A stretch of 64,000 nucleotides of DNA from Kaistia dalseonensis (lineage in GTDB: Bacteria; Pseudomonadota; Alphaproteobacteria; Rhizobiales; Kaistiaceae): contig NZ_JAUSVO010000006.1 in assembly GCF_030814715.1 (NCBI RefSeq), positions 124,001 to 188,000 of the forward strand, in the 5' to 3' direction. Shown here in pieces: positions 39,101-45,978 of this stretch (positions are counted from its first letter, which is position 1; each line of letters starts with the position of its first letter). A model generated the notes under the pieces. It made no database searches, had not been told where the DNA came from, and saw nothing but the letters and a program-made list of their open reading frames with translations. The position numbers and the translations under genes are program-made.

Positions 39101-39805
39101 CAGCCGGCGCACGTAGCGCCTGCCCTGGTTCAGCCGGCGCCTGCTCCGCCCGTCGCCGCCGTCGTGGCGTCCGCCGAGCCCAATCGCGCCCCGGCTCAGC
39201 CAACGCCGTTCCAGCGGCCCGAGACGCAGCGCCCGGCCGCCGCAGCAGCCGAGCAGCCTCGCCAGCAGGCGGCCGCCCCGGCCCAGACGGCACCACGCGA
39301 GGCGCCCCGCCCCGCCGCGCCCGCCCAATCGGCCCAGCCGAAGCAGGAAACGGCCGAGACGGAGCAGCGCGGCTGGGTGTCCAACCTGCTGCGTCGCGCT
39401 TCGCGTGACGAAGACCAGCCGCAGGCGGAGGCCGCAGCCAACGCCAATGCCCCGGCGCGCGCCAATGGTTCGCCGGAGTCGCTCGGCAATCTCTCGACGG
39501 AAATCGCCCGTGCGATCGATCCCCGGGCTGCTGTCGAGCTCTGGGAGCGTCATCGCCGCGGCGAGAAGAACGTCTTCACCCGCCGTCTCTACACCCTGCA
39601 GGGCCAGCAGACCTTCGACGAGATTCGTCGCAAATATCAGCACGAGCAGGAGTTCCGCTCGGCGGTCGACCGCTACGTCTCCGACTTCGAGCGCCTGCTG
39701 AAGGAGGTTTCGCGGCAGGATCCGACCACGAGCAACACCTATCTCGTCTCCGATACCGGCAAGGTCTACACCATGCTCGCCCATGCGAGCGGCCGCTTCG
39801 ACTGA
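33149..39805 (+). CDS. giant coiled-coil membrane protein, GPR/RgsE-like (growth pole ring)
   Basis: A 2218-residue protein. Residues 1-135 are basic and proline-rich, two transmembrane helices follow at about 140-163 and 179-204, then a rod of heptad/hendecad repeats extends to about 1960, a Pro/Ala/Gln-rich linker to about 2090, and a compact conserved C-terminal block (ELWERHRRGEKNVFTRRLYT, later TSNTYLVSDTGKVYTML). Length, the apolipoprotein-like 22-residue repeats and twin N-terminal helices match the growth-pole-ring protein GPR of Agrobacterium and RgsE of Sinorhizobium, required for unipolar growth. I base this on architecture, not a similarity search. An equally long antisense frame is an artefact. 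Confidence 0.78.
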   Translation: MVNTPKSKDPADAAISAVEQALRIDFNSSSDQTADRAPQPSGPRDRRLEPPRLTEPSRQGQPQQQIPRRTDGPRRNEAAPVAAAAPRQAPPRAESPRPTENPRNADEPQPKARVDRRGRAPANDDRRVAGAALPARRPSRMIYPLAALLSVIWIGAIAAYLSSAGINPLVGDSAVGSAQFTNIALALVLPVGILWGIAIMVARAQEMRIAARSISEVAARLAEPEAAATEAVVTVSQAIRREVAAMGDGIERALARASELELLVHNEVAALERSYSDNEVRMRGLIDDLANQREAIVINSERVRTSIVSAQESLSKDLREASEQIAENVIDSGSRITVALADRGEQITVALSTAGDSMIEKLSGRGEDLVGRLTSAVSEVTESLSRTGGEVTDVLLSRSADINETLETTGRAMADMVAERGREVNETLARVTEELAEGLDRRTVEITHSISMTGNQVAETISHHTREVNSALKSNADSLIVDLALRGQEINDKLDETGTRIADTISARGDDLAERLSITGDRIQDAISIDGSGLADRLTAAGDIMANLIEARTAALRDTIDNASYAVNETFDARSQELTERLANVGGEVAKAIAVRGLKVNETIIASGNEIAETMASRANMLHDRFLDSSRQATETMENRGNAVYDLIIETSQQLSDAIETRGSAIHQRILSSGNEIIGTIENRTTDLHGRIIESGTRLSDEILNRADAAHTRIVTSGSDLASEIENRADAAFQRIISSGSELASEIETRADAVHERIVVSGTNLVNEMENRAGAVYDRILSSGSSLVSEIASQASAAHEHIVASGSNLANEIETRANTVHERIVASGSELVGELTSQAELAHRQLVSAGYSSAEEIENRANAVHQRIVASGSELVGELTSQAELVHRQLVSAGYSSAEEIEKRAGAVHQSILASGNQLIGELSTRATAVHEQIVSAGYEVAGEIENRATSVHQKIVASGSELIGELAAQASLTHEQISNSGANLANEISSRANVAHQRLVSSGSEIVDEITNRAAAAHGQILASGSNLASEIETRAQAVHQRILTSGAQIAEEIATQANASHEQMALAGTTIAQEIESRATTLHGLILSSGSSLVEEIATQANAAHERITASGADIANEIENRALNVHDRIVETSTQFGELIGDRGQAIATGLDERFAALRDIIEVRGPELITRFSERANVMDTSLSDRLARFSDAMEAKLDTAAETLDSNTRRIDEALDARSRQINQTLIERTRQIAEAFTTGQTEINGIIDGRLSDITDRLSDRTQALSDMLSERTQSINDTLGARALEAATSFDARASQMDQILSTRLGDITSTLGRESVRAAEQIVTSLSEATERLVSTSETTADSVRRLAIEASESVVQSSAGAAQSLSQVATSTIDLLAASTSEATSHLSRASSEASENLMRATNEAREHLVRASDEARENLVRSSTEASETLVLSSTQASETLVRSSSEASETLLRSSTHASETLVRSSTQASETLVRSSSEASEALVRNSHEASQLLIRSSTEAGDHVTRASADAGGHLSRVTAEANDQLNRLSNDVGEQIARVSGDAAMHLARASSEIEQSLGSRAINVANALEERTRAMNEVLSTRSAELAQLLDGEGSRLVSSIGEHGDALTRRVATVGDAVIDLLSSKGSEVVSMVLGRTDEAARTLLDSGETVSRNFNATNDRIQVDVAGIVERLSQSNDMLSSLLARTTDNLNQIETGLASRTVEFANSIEHAISGTQNSSSLLASQVGMLRDVSKDVLENIGTIAGRFEDQSRSLQEAARSITAANSEIEGSVEQRRVALEALADSLAARSSDLDMRMRSFTDTIGSSLREAEERAAEVSRMLAKSSEESAKTIVENLEGLQVTAQSASSKAVDSVREANRALVEEMAAVVAQATHQFSSATEGMRAAARDMQHDLEATRTELKRGVLELPSETRESADAMRRVVTDQLKALSELSEIIGKHGKSLDVSVPSSPSQARPRFAETSRVVQPAHVAPALVQPAPAPPVAAVVASAEPNRAPAQPTPFQRPETQRPAAAAAEQPRQQAAAPAQTAPREAPRPAAPAQSAQPKQETAETEQRGWVSNLLRRASRDEDQPQAEAAANANAPARANGSPESLGNLSTEIARAIDPRAAVELWERHRRGEKNVFTRRLYTLQGQQTFDEIRRKYQHEQEFRSAVDRYVSDFERLLKEVSRQDPTTSNTYLVSDTGKVYTMLAHASGRFD
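34967..36550 (+). repeat. 24 tandem 66-bp (22-residue) repeats inside the GPR-like gene
   Basis: Twenty-four consecutive 22-residue units, each beginning SG(S/N/T) or AG, with a conserved EIExRA core and a HxRI ending. They are in phase throughout (unit 1 at 34967, unit 24 at 36485). Units 11-12 (35627-35758) and 13-14 (35759-35890) are nearly identical in DNA, showing a recent 132-bp duplication. Confidence 0.9.
37310..37837 (+). repeat. 16 tandem 33-bp (11-residue) repeats inside the GPR-like gene
   Basis: Sixteen hendecad units of the type SSTEASETLVR, half the length of the 22-residue units upstream. Units from 37442 to 37640 are the most alike at DNA level. The 11-residue period suits a slightly right-twisted or straight coiled coil. 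Confidence 0.88.
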
Positions 39806-39827
39806 TCGAAGATAGAGCGTTCACGAC

Positions 39828-39860
39828 AAGGGCGCGGCTTCGGCTGCGCCCTTTTCTTTT
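39828..39860 (+). terminator. Rho-independent terminator of the GPR-like gene
   Basis: AAGGGCGC (39828-39835) pairs with GCGCCCTT (39846-39853), enclosing a GC-TTCG-GC mini-hairpin, then TTCTTTT. It begins 22 bases after the stop. Confidence 0.88.
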
Positions 39861-40033
39861 GTGGTAGGGCCAGTTCGCGGTCGCGACCGCCTGCGGCGCG
39901 AAAGTCACGCCGCGGCAATCGATCGCCATGGCGAGCCCGAGAGAGTTGCCCATCTCCGGCGCGCGCGATAGAGACAGATGAACATGACCGGGACGCTCCG
40001 CTTCCGGCTTTCCGAGGCGTCCCCTCAGCTTTC

Positions 40034-41278
40034 ATGACCAATCCCGCGATCCCGCCGAGCGGAACGACGCGCCATGGTGCCTTTCGCCATCGCGGCTTCG
40101 TGCTCTATCTGTTTGCCCGCCTCTGCGCCAATTTCGCCGTCAATATCGTCAGCGTCGCCGTCGGCTGGCAGGTCTATGACCTGACGCAGAACCCGCTCGA
40201 TCTCGGCATTATCGGCCTGGTGCAGTTTCTGCCGGCGCTGGTCCTGGTTCTGATCACAGGCGCGGTCGCCGACCGCTACAACCGGCGCATGATCATGGCG
40301 CTCTGCATGGTCGGCGAAGCGCTCTGCGCGCTCGGATTGTTCCTGTTCACCCAGACGGGCAGCACGAACGTCATCATCGTGTTCGGGATCCTGCTCGCCT
40401 TCGGCGTCGTGCGCGCCTTCATCGGACCGGCTGCCAGTTCGCTCGTCCCCAATCTCGTCCCGGCCGAGGATCTCGGCAACGCCATTGCCTGGAACTCCAG
40501 CACCTGGCAGATCGCAACGATCTGCGGGCCTGTCCTGGGCGGTCTGCTCTATGGCGTCGCGCCGGCGGCTCCTTATGCGCTCGCCCTCACCCTGCTGCTC
40601 GTCGGCGTCGTGATGGTCAGCCTGATCGCCAAGCCGATCCAGAAGACGCTGGCGGAAAAGGCGAGCTGGGAAGCGGCGATCGCCGGCTTCCGCTATGTCT
40701 GGAAGGAGAAGATCGTGCTCGGCGCGATCTCGCTCGATCTCTTCGCCGTGCTGCTCGGCGGGGCAACCGCCCTGATGCCGGTCTATGCGCGCGACGTGCT
40801 GGAAGTCGGCCCATGGGGCCTCGGTCTGCTGCGCGCAGCCCCGGCGATCGGCGCCATCGCGGTTGCCGCCTATCTGGCGTTCCGCCCGGTCAAGGACCAT
40901 GCCGGCCTGGTGCTCTTCGTGTTCGTCACCCTGTTCGGCACGTTCACGATCATCTTCGGCCTCTCCACCAGCGTCTGGCTCTCCGTCACCGCGCTGGTGC
41001 TGATGGGCGCCTCCGATATGTTCAGCGTCTATATCCGCGAAACGCTGATCCAGGTCTGGACGCCGGATGCGGTGCGTGGCCGCGTCAACGCGGTCAACAT
41101 GGTGTTCCTGGGCGCCTCCAATGAGCTGGGCGAGTTCCGTGCCGGCGTTTCCGCCGCGATGATCGGCGCGGTCGGTGCCGTCGTGATCGGCGGCGCGGGC
41201 ACGGTCGCCGTTGCCGCGATCTGGTCGCGGCTCTTCCCCGATCTGAGGCGCGCCCGCCATCTCGACGGGCGCCCCTGA
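40034..41278 (+). CDS. MFS transporter (EntS/MFS_3-like)
   Basis: A 414-residue inner-membrane protein with about eleven to twelve helices. The MFS signature between helices 2 and 3 (GAVADRYNRRMIM) and RGRVNAVNMVFLGASNELGEF near helix 10 fit the drug/siderophore exporter branch (MFS_3). Substrate cannot be read from the sequence. It stands alone, behind the terminator of the giant gene. Confidence 0.88.
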   Translation: MTNPAIPPSGTTRHGAFRHRGFVLYLFARLCANFAVNIVSVAVGWQVYDLTQNPLDLGIIGLVQFLPALVLVLITGAVADRYNRRMIMALCMVGEALCALGLFLFTQTGSTNVIIVFGILLAFGVVRAFIGPAASSLVPNLVPAEDLGNAIAWNSSTWQIATICGPVLGGLLYGVAPAAPYALALTLLLVGVVMVSLIAKPIQKTLAEKASWEAAIAGFRYVWKEKIVLGAISLDLFAVLLGGATALMPVYARDVLEVGPWGLGLLRAAPAIGAIAVAAYLAFRPVKDHAGLVLFVFVTLFGTFTIIFGLSTSVWLSVTALVLMGASDMFSVYIRETLIQVWTPDAVRGRVNAVNMVFLGASNELGEFRAGVSAAMIGAVGAVVIGGAGTVAVAAIWSRLFPDLRRARHLDGRP

Positions 41279-41313
41279 GCGGGTCGGGTCACAACCGCTC
41301 TATGTCTTCGCGA

Positions 41314-41391
41314 TCACAGAATGTGGAAGACATAGAGTAGGATGATGACCGTGATCGGCACACCCATGATCCAAAGCACGATACCCTTCAT
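41314..41391 (-). CDS. 25-residue single-helix membrane protein
   Basis: A tiny reading frame on the minus strand: a Met-Lys start followed by one continuous hydrophobic helix that contains a Gly-Val-Pro kink. GGAGGGAT sits 7 bases before the ATG, a strong ribosome binding site. The match of good initiation context and a clean transmembrane helix argues it is expressed. I recognise it only as a small alphaproteobacterial membrane protein of unknown role. Confidence 0.6.
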   Translation of the reverse strand: MKGIVLWIMGVPITVIILLYVFHIL

Positions 41392-41539
41392 CGAGACATC
41401 CCTCCGTTCACTTCAGGTGGGAGGGCAACGTTCTGGTCGAGCGACGGTTCCTGCGCCGCGCAAACAAGAATTTTGGAACCGATGAAACGATTTTGTTCTT
41501 CGCTCGTTGATGACTGTATCAATAACGGGCTGGACCAAA

Positions 41540-41692
41540 ATGAGCACCATTCTTCTCATCATCCTGATCATTCTACTCATCGGCGCCCTGCCGAGCTGGC
41601 CCTATAGCCGTGGCTGGGGCTATTATCCCAGCGGTGGTGTCGGTCTGATCGTCGTCATCTTGATCATCCTGCTCCTGATGGGCCGGATCTGA
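41540..41692 (+). CDS. DUF3309-family small membrane protein
   Basis: A 50-residue protein with two hydrophobic helices (residues 3-15 and 31-47) separated by the WPYSRGWGYYPSGGVG turn typical of DUF3309. The family is widespread in proteobacteria and unassigned. The start at 41540 (MSTILLII) is the family start; an in-frame ATG at 41507 is less likely. Confidence 0.8.
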   Translation: MSTILLIILIILLIGALPSWPYSRGWGYYPSGGVGLIVVILIILLLMGRI

Positions 41693-41841
41693 CGAGGGCG
41701 GCACGGATATCGAGAAAAGTGGCGCGGCGAACAGGTTCGCCGCGCTGTTGTTTTCTCGGCGCCCCGATTTTTGAACCATTCCTGTCTTTGCGCGTTCGTT
41801 GACGTCGCCTCGAAGATCAGACGCGCGCGATGGAGTGTTGA

Positions 41842-42921
41842 ATGAGACTTTTCGAATGCCAGGCCTGCAGCTACACCCTCTCCTTCGAAGAGACGCTGTG
41901 CGGCGATTGTGGTCGCGAGCTCGGCTATGAGCCCGCCATGGGCCGCCTTCTCACGATCGAGAGTGCGGGCGACGGCGTGTTTTCGGTCTTTGGCACGCAA
42001 TCCGGCGCGCAGCCCAGCTATCGGCGTTGCGCCAATGCATCCCATGGCGCCTGCAATTGGCTGATCGCGGCCGATTCCAACGAAATGCTCTGCCTCTGCT
42101 GCCGCACCAACACGACCATCCCGGATATCTCCAACGAGGTGTTCGCGGGGCGCTGGCGCGAGATCGAGCTTGCCAAGCACCGGCTCTTCTACAGCCTGAT
42201 CCGCCTCGGCCTCGCCACGCCGAACAAGCAGGACGATCCGGCTGGCGGCCTCTCGTTCCAGTTCCTCGCCGATCTCGCCGACCTGCGCGTGATGACGGGA
42301 CACGAGGACGGCCTGATCACGATCAATATCGCCGAGGCCGATTCCGTCGAGCGCGAGCGCGCCCGCAACGACATGCACGAGCCCTACCGCACGCTGCTCG
42401 GCCATTTCCGCCACGAGATTGGCCATTATTACTGGGACCGGCTCGTGCGCGACGCGAGCCGCTTCGACGACTTCCGCGCCGTCTTCGGCGACGAGCAGGA
42501 CGATTACCAAGCCGCGCTGCAGCGTTACTACGCCGGCAATTTTCCGCAGGACTGGCGCGATCGCTTCGTCACGCAATATGCGTCGTCGCACCCTTGGGAG
42601 GATTTCGCCGAGACCTTCGCGCATTACCTCCACATGATCGACACGCTGGAAACGGCCTATGCCTTCGGCCTGCGTATCCGGCCGAGGGCCCGGCTTCAGT
42701 CGACCGCCGATACGACCATCGATTTCGATCCCTACAGGGCGATGGACTTCACCCAGATCGTCGAATCCTGGGGACCGCTCACCTATGCCGTCAACTCGCT
42801 CAATCGCAGCATGGGCCAGCCCGACCTCTATCCATTTACGCTGGTGCCGGGCGTGATCGAGAAGCTCGGTTTCATCGACCGATTGATGAAGGAGCCGATG
42901 GCGGCGCTGCGGGCGGCGTGA
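41842..42921 (+). CDS. putative zinc metallopeptidase with N-terminal zinc ribbon
   Basis: A 359-residue cytoplasmic protein. Residues 5-24 (CQACSYTLSFEETLCGDC) form a zinc ribbon; two more cysteine pairs occur to about residue 90 (CLCC). The zincin motif HEIGHYYW lies near residue 193, with a third-ligand candidate glutamate downstream in the WEDFAETFAHY segment. The layout matches the uncharacterised COG4307 family. Its substrate and physiological role are unknown. Confidence 0.83.
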   Translation: MRLFECQACSYTLSFEETLCGDCGRELGYEPAMGRLLTIESAGDGVFSVFGTQSGAQPSYRRCANASHGACNWLIAADSNEMLCLCCRTNTTIPDISNEVFAGRWREIELAKHRLFYSLIRLGLATPNKQDDPAGGLSFQFLADLADLRVMTGHEDGLITINIAEADSVERERARNDMHEPYRTLLGHFRHEIGHYYWDRLVRDASRFDDFRAVFGDEQDDYQAALQRYYAGNFPQDWRDRFVTQYASSHPWEDFAETFAHYLHMIDTLETAYAFGLRIRPRARLQSTADTTIDFDPYRAMDFTQIVESWGPLTYAVNSLNRSMGQPDLYPFTLVPGVIEKLGFIDRLMKEPMAALRAA

Positions 42922-43005
42922 TCGCGATCACTGCGGCAACAGGGCCGATCCCTTATCAGAACGGCAACGACCAATTCCGGTCACCACCTGATCAAGGATC
43001 ATCCC

Positions 43006-43149
43006 ATGTCCGCCAATTTCTCCAACTGGCTGCGCCGTCGCCAGAGCCGCAACGCGCTGATGAAGCTCGATGATCGGCAGCTCGCCGATATCGGCATCAG
43101 CCGCTCCGAGATCGATTTCTTGCTGGACGGAACGCGCCAGCATCGCTGA
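43006..43149 (+). CDS. DUF1127 (YjiS-like) small basic protein
   Basis: A 47-residue protein: an arginine-rich N-terminal helix (NWLRRRQSRNALMKL) followed by the DUF1127 core DDRQLADIGISRSEIDFLL. Some alphaproteobacterial DUF1127 proteins bind RNA and affect phosphate or carbon metabolism. An AAGGAT site precedes the ATG. The gene is too short for many gene finders. Confidence 0.88.
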   Translation: MSANFSNWLRRRQSRNALMKLDDRQLADIGISRSEIDFLLDGTRQHR

Positions 43150-43166
43150 TGAATGACATTCAGCCT

Positions 43167-43205
43167 CGGGTGTGCCGCTTCCGCCGATGGCAGGCGGCAC
43201 GCCCG
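43167..43205. terminator. 12-bp hairpin between the DUF1127 and protease genes
   Basis: Arms 43167-43178 and 43194-43205 pair with one G-T wobble. It lies between the convergent stops at 43149 and 43211 and could end or protect both transcripts; there is no long T-run. Confidence 0.5.
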
Positions 43206-43210
43206 GGTGC

Positions 43211-44086
43211 TCAGAGGCCAGGACCGGCCAGCGCGCGGCCGGCGGCGAGGATCGCCGCATCGGTGCCGAGTGCCGTCGTCACGCTGCCTGCCTTTTCATT
43301 ATAGGGCGCTCCCGCGAATTTCGGGTCGCGCCACGGGCCGGTGGTGATGTTGATCCCCCGGAATACCAGTTCCCCGCCAACCCGCGACAAGTTCATGCCC
43401 CCCGATGACGCCCCCGATGCGTCGCAATCCGAGCGATAGAAGCTCGTCTTCTCCGTCGACACCGGCTTGCGCCGGATGCTGCAGGGCTGCACCACCGGCA
43501 CGCCACGATCGACCTCGCGCTCCATGTCGGCCGGATGGGCCGTCACGACGATCAGCGCGTCGCCAGCTGCGACCGGCACGTCCGGCTTGACCGGAAAGGG
43601 CCGCGCATCGGCGATCGGCTCGGCCAGCCGCACCACCGCGAAATCATTGTTCGACCCCGGCTTGGGCCGCTTCGATCCGAAGCGCGCATTGGCGTCGTCG
43701 ACCAGAAGGTCGATCATCACCGGGTCGGCCGCCTGGTTCTTGAAGAAACACTTCCAGCGCCGCTGGCCCGATGGCTCGAAGAAGACGTGAGCCGCCGTAA
43801 GGATCTGCCGGTTGTTCAGGAACAGCGCGCCCGAGGCGACGGACGGCGACGGCGACAGGCAGCCGACATAGCCCGAGACAGCCCTGATGCGATCGATTTC
43901 GGCCGGCGACAGCCCGAGGCCCGGGCCGATCGATGTCAGCGCCCCACGGTCATCGGCGCCGTCGATGACATTGATTCGCTGGAGGTCTCGCGGGGGCCCC
44001 TGCATGGGCGCCGCGAGCGGCATGGGTTCGAGGGCGAAAGCCGCGAGCGGCAGCAGCGAAAGGGAGATGGCGATGAATGTGCGCAT
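43211..44086 (-). CDS. exported trypsin-like serine protease
   Basis: A 291-residue protein with a signal peptide (MRTFIAISLSLLPLAAFA). The chymotrypsin-fold triad is recognisable as His in LTAAHVF, Asp in NNDFAVVRL and Ser in the GASSGGM motif, here SGG rather than the canonical GDSGGP. Cysteines around residue 80 and near the active site could form disulfides. Periplasmic location is inferred from the signal peptide. The longer in-frame start at 44200 would destroy the signal peptide. Confidence 0.78.
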   Translation of the reverse strand: MRTFIAISLSLLPLAAFALEPMPLAAPMQGPPRDLQRINVIDGADDRGALTSIGPGLGLSPAEIDRIRAVSGYVGCLSPSPSVASGALFLNNRQILTAAHVFFEPSGQRRWKCFFKNQAADPVMIDLLVDDANARFGSKRPKPGSNNDFAVVRLAEPIADARPFPVKPDVPVAAGDALIVVTAHPADMEREVDRGVPVVQPCSIRRKPVSTEKTSFYRSDCDASGASSGGMNLSRVGGELVFRGINITTGPWRDPKFAGAPYNEKAGSVTTALGTDAAILAAGRALAGPGL

Positions 44087-44313
44087 GGGCCGACAATGGC
44101 ACGGCGCATGCGCCGCGTCACCGCTGAAAGGCCAGAGATACGGGCTTTTCCCGGCCTCCGCCCCTGCGGCAACCACGGGATCGAAGCGCCCGCATTGCAC
44201 TGCACGCGCGATCGCTGAATAATCGTCGCAGGTGATGAACTGGCCACTTGCGGAGCCCCGCTTTGCTGGCTCATCTGGTATATAGGGGGCAGTGAAATTC
44301 GGGGGATTGGGTG

Positions 44314-44877
44314 ATGACGCTCCGAGAAGTCACGATCGGCTACTATTCGGACTTTCTGGTTTATCCGCTCGTCATGATCGGCCTTGCGGCGGTTCCCATC
44401 GCAACGCGCGAGCCGGCGAGCGCCTTGGCTTGGCTGGGGGCGGCGGTGGTCGGCCTCTGCCTGTGGACGCTGGTGGAGTATCTCGCCCACCGCTTCATCC
44501 TGCACAAGGTGCCCTATTTCCGCGGTTTGCACGACGCGCATCATGCGGCGCCCGGCGATCTCATCAGCACGCCGATCTGGATGAGCTTCCTCGTCCTGGT
44601 CGCCTCGTTCCTGGCGGCCTGGTGGCTGCTCGGCCTCGATCTCGGCAGCGGCGCCATTTTCGGCCTGACCGCTGGCTATCTCTATTATTCGTTCCTGCAC
44701 CACATCCTGCATCATTGGCGGATCGTGCCCGGCAGCCCGTTCTACGGCCTGAAGCACAAGCACGCGCTGCACCATCATCGCCATGACGAGGGCAATTTCG
44801 GCGTGACGTCCCTGTTCTGGGACCACGTCTTCGGAACGGCGCTCGCAGCGCCCGGCAGGACCCGCGCGAAGGGCTGA
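44314..44877 (+). CDS. sterol desaturase / fatty acid hydroxylase family protein
   Basis: A 187-residue integral membrane di-iron oxygenase. Four helices bracket the histidine clusters HRFILHK, HDAHHAA, HHILHH and HKHALHHHRH that bind the iron pair. This short form resembles carotenoid or lipid hydroxylases; the substrate is unknown. A GGGGGA site precedes both GTG 44311 and ATG 44314; the latter is chosen. Confidence 0.85.
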   Translation: MTLREVTIGYYSDFLVYPLVMIGLAAVPIATREPASALAWLGAAVVGLCLWTLVEYLAHRFILHKVPYFRGLHDAHHAAPGDLISTPIWMSFLVLVASFLAAWWLLGLDLGSGAIFGLTAGYLYYSFLHHILHHWRIVPGSPFYGLKHKHALHHHRHDEGNFGVTSLFWDHVFGTALAAPGRTRAKG

Positions 44878-44911
44878 GGCGGAAGGCCCCAGCCCATCGA
44901 GCCTGACCGCC

Positions 44912-45934
44912 TCAAGCCCGTCTGCGGCGGGATTTCGCGAAGGTGTCGAAGGCGACGGCCAGCACGATGATCACGCCGATGATGATCTGCTGGATGTAGG
45001 ACGAGACGTTCATCAGGACGAGCCCGTTCAGCAGCACGCCGATCAGGAACGAGCCGATCACCGTGCCGAAGATCGAGCCGACGCCGCCGAAGAGCGACGT
45101 TCCGCCGATCACGACCGAGGCGATGACCGTCAGCTCATAGCCCGTGCCCGCGACAGCTTCGGCGGAGTTGAGCCGAGCGGAGAGCACGAAGGCGCCGAGC
45201 CCGGCAAAGAAACCCATGATCACATAGACGCTGCAGATGACGCGGTTGACGTTGAGGCCCGAGAGGCGCGCCGCCTCGGGATTGCCACCCACCGCATAGA
45301 CCTGCCGCCCATAGCGCATGTAGCGCAGCGCGATATGGGCGAGCACGGCGGCGCCCAGGAAGATGATGACCGGGACCGGAACCGGCCCGATCTTGCCCTG
45401 TCCCCACCAGGTGAAATCGGGCTGGAAGCCCGAGATCGGCCCGCCGGCGGCAAAGAGCAGCGCAGCACCGCGAAACACCGACATGCCGCCCAGCGTGACG
45501 ACGAAGGGTGGCACCTTCAGACGCGTGATGGCGAGGCCCTGCAGCAGGCCGCCAAGCACGCCGACCATGATGGCGGCGAGCGCGGCGAGTTCCCAGCCAT
45601 AGCCGACGCCGCCCTCCCCGACCGTGAAGCGATCCTGCAGCCCGCCCTTGGCGACCGCCGCCGCGACCAGCCCGGCAAAGGCGAGCAGCGAGCCGACCGA
45701 AAGGTCGATGCCCGCAGTCAGGATCACGAAGGTCATGCCGATCGCCAGCAGGCCGGTGATCGAGACCTGGCGCATGACGTTGAACAGGTTGATCGAGGAG
45801 AGGAAGCGCGGCTCCATCACCGCGAACACGGCCATCAGCACGATCAGAAAGATCAGCGGCGCGAACCGCGCGAGAAAGCCGAAGAGATCCACCCCCGCCT
45901 CGGCGCTGGAAGTCTCGCGTCTGACGTCCGTCAT
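44912..45934 (-). CDS. sugar ABC transporter permease (RbsC type)
   Basis: A 340-residue permease of the ribose/xylose/galactose (BPD_transp_2) family with about ten helices; the conserved GMTFVILTAGIDLSVGS and GGTSLFGG segments are intact. It is the last of three minus-strand genes in the order binding protein, ATPase, permease. AAAGGGA precedes the ATG at 45934, favouring it over the ATG at 45952. Confidence 0.92.
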   Translation of the reverse strand: MTDVRRETSSAEAGVDLFGFLARFAPLIFLIVLMAVFAVMEPRFLSSINLFNVMRQVSITGLLAIGMTFVILTAGIDLSVGSLLAFAGLVAAAVAKGGLQDRFTVGEGGVGYGWELAALAAIMVGVLGGLLQGLAITRLKVPPFVVTLGGMSVFRGAALLFAAGGPISGFQPDFTWWGQGKIGPVPVPVIIFLGAAVLAHIALRYMRYGRQVYAVGGNPEAARLSGLNVNRVICSVYVIMGFFAGLGAFVLSARLNSAEAVAGTGYELTVIASVVIGGTSLFGGVGSIFGTVIGSFLIGVLLNGLVLMNVSSYIQQIIIGVIIVLAVAFDTFAKSRRRRA

Positions 45935-45978
45935 GTCAGTCCCTTTCGCCATTTTCTTGATTATCGGTCGCCTCGACC

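Noticed and set aside
32552-39784. A 2410-residue open frame antisense to the GPR-like gene
   Set aside because: It is the mirror of a repetitive high-GC gene, is low-complexity, has no domain signatures or ribosome binding site, and extends into non-coding DNA.
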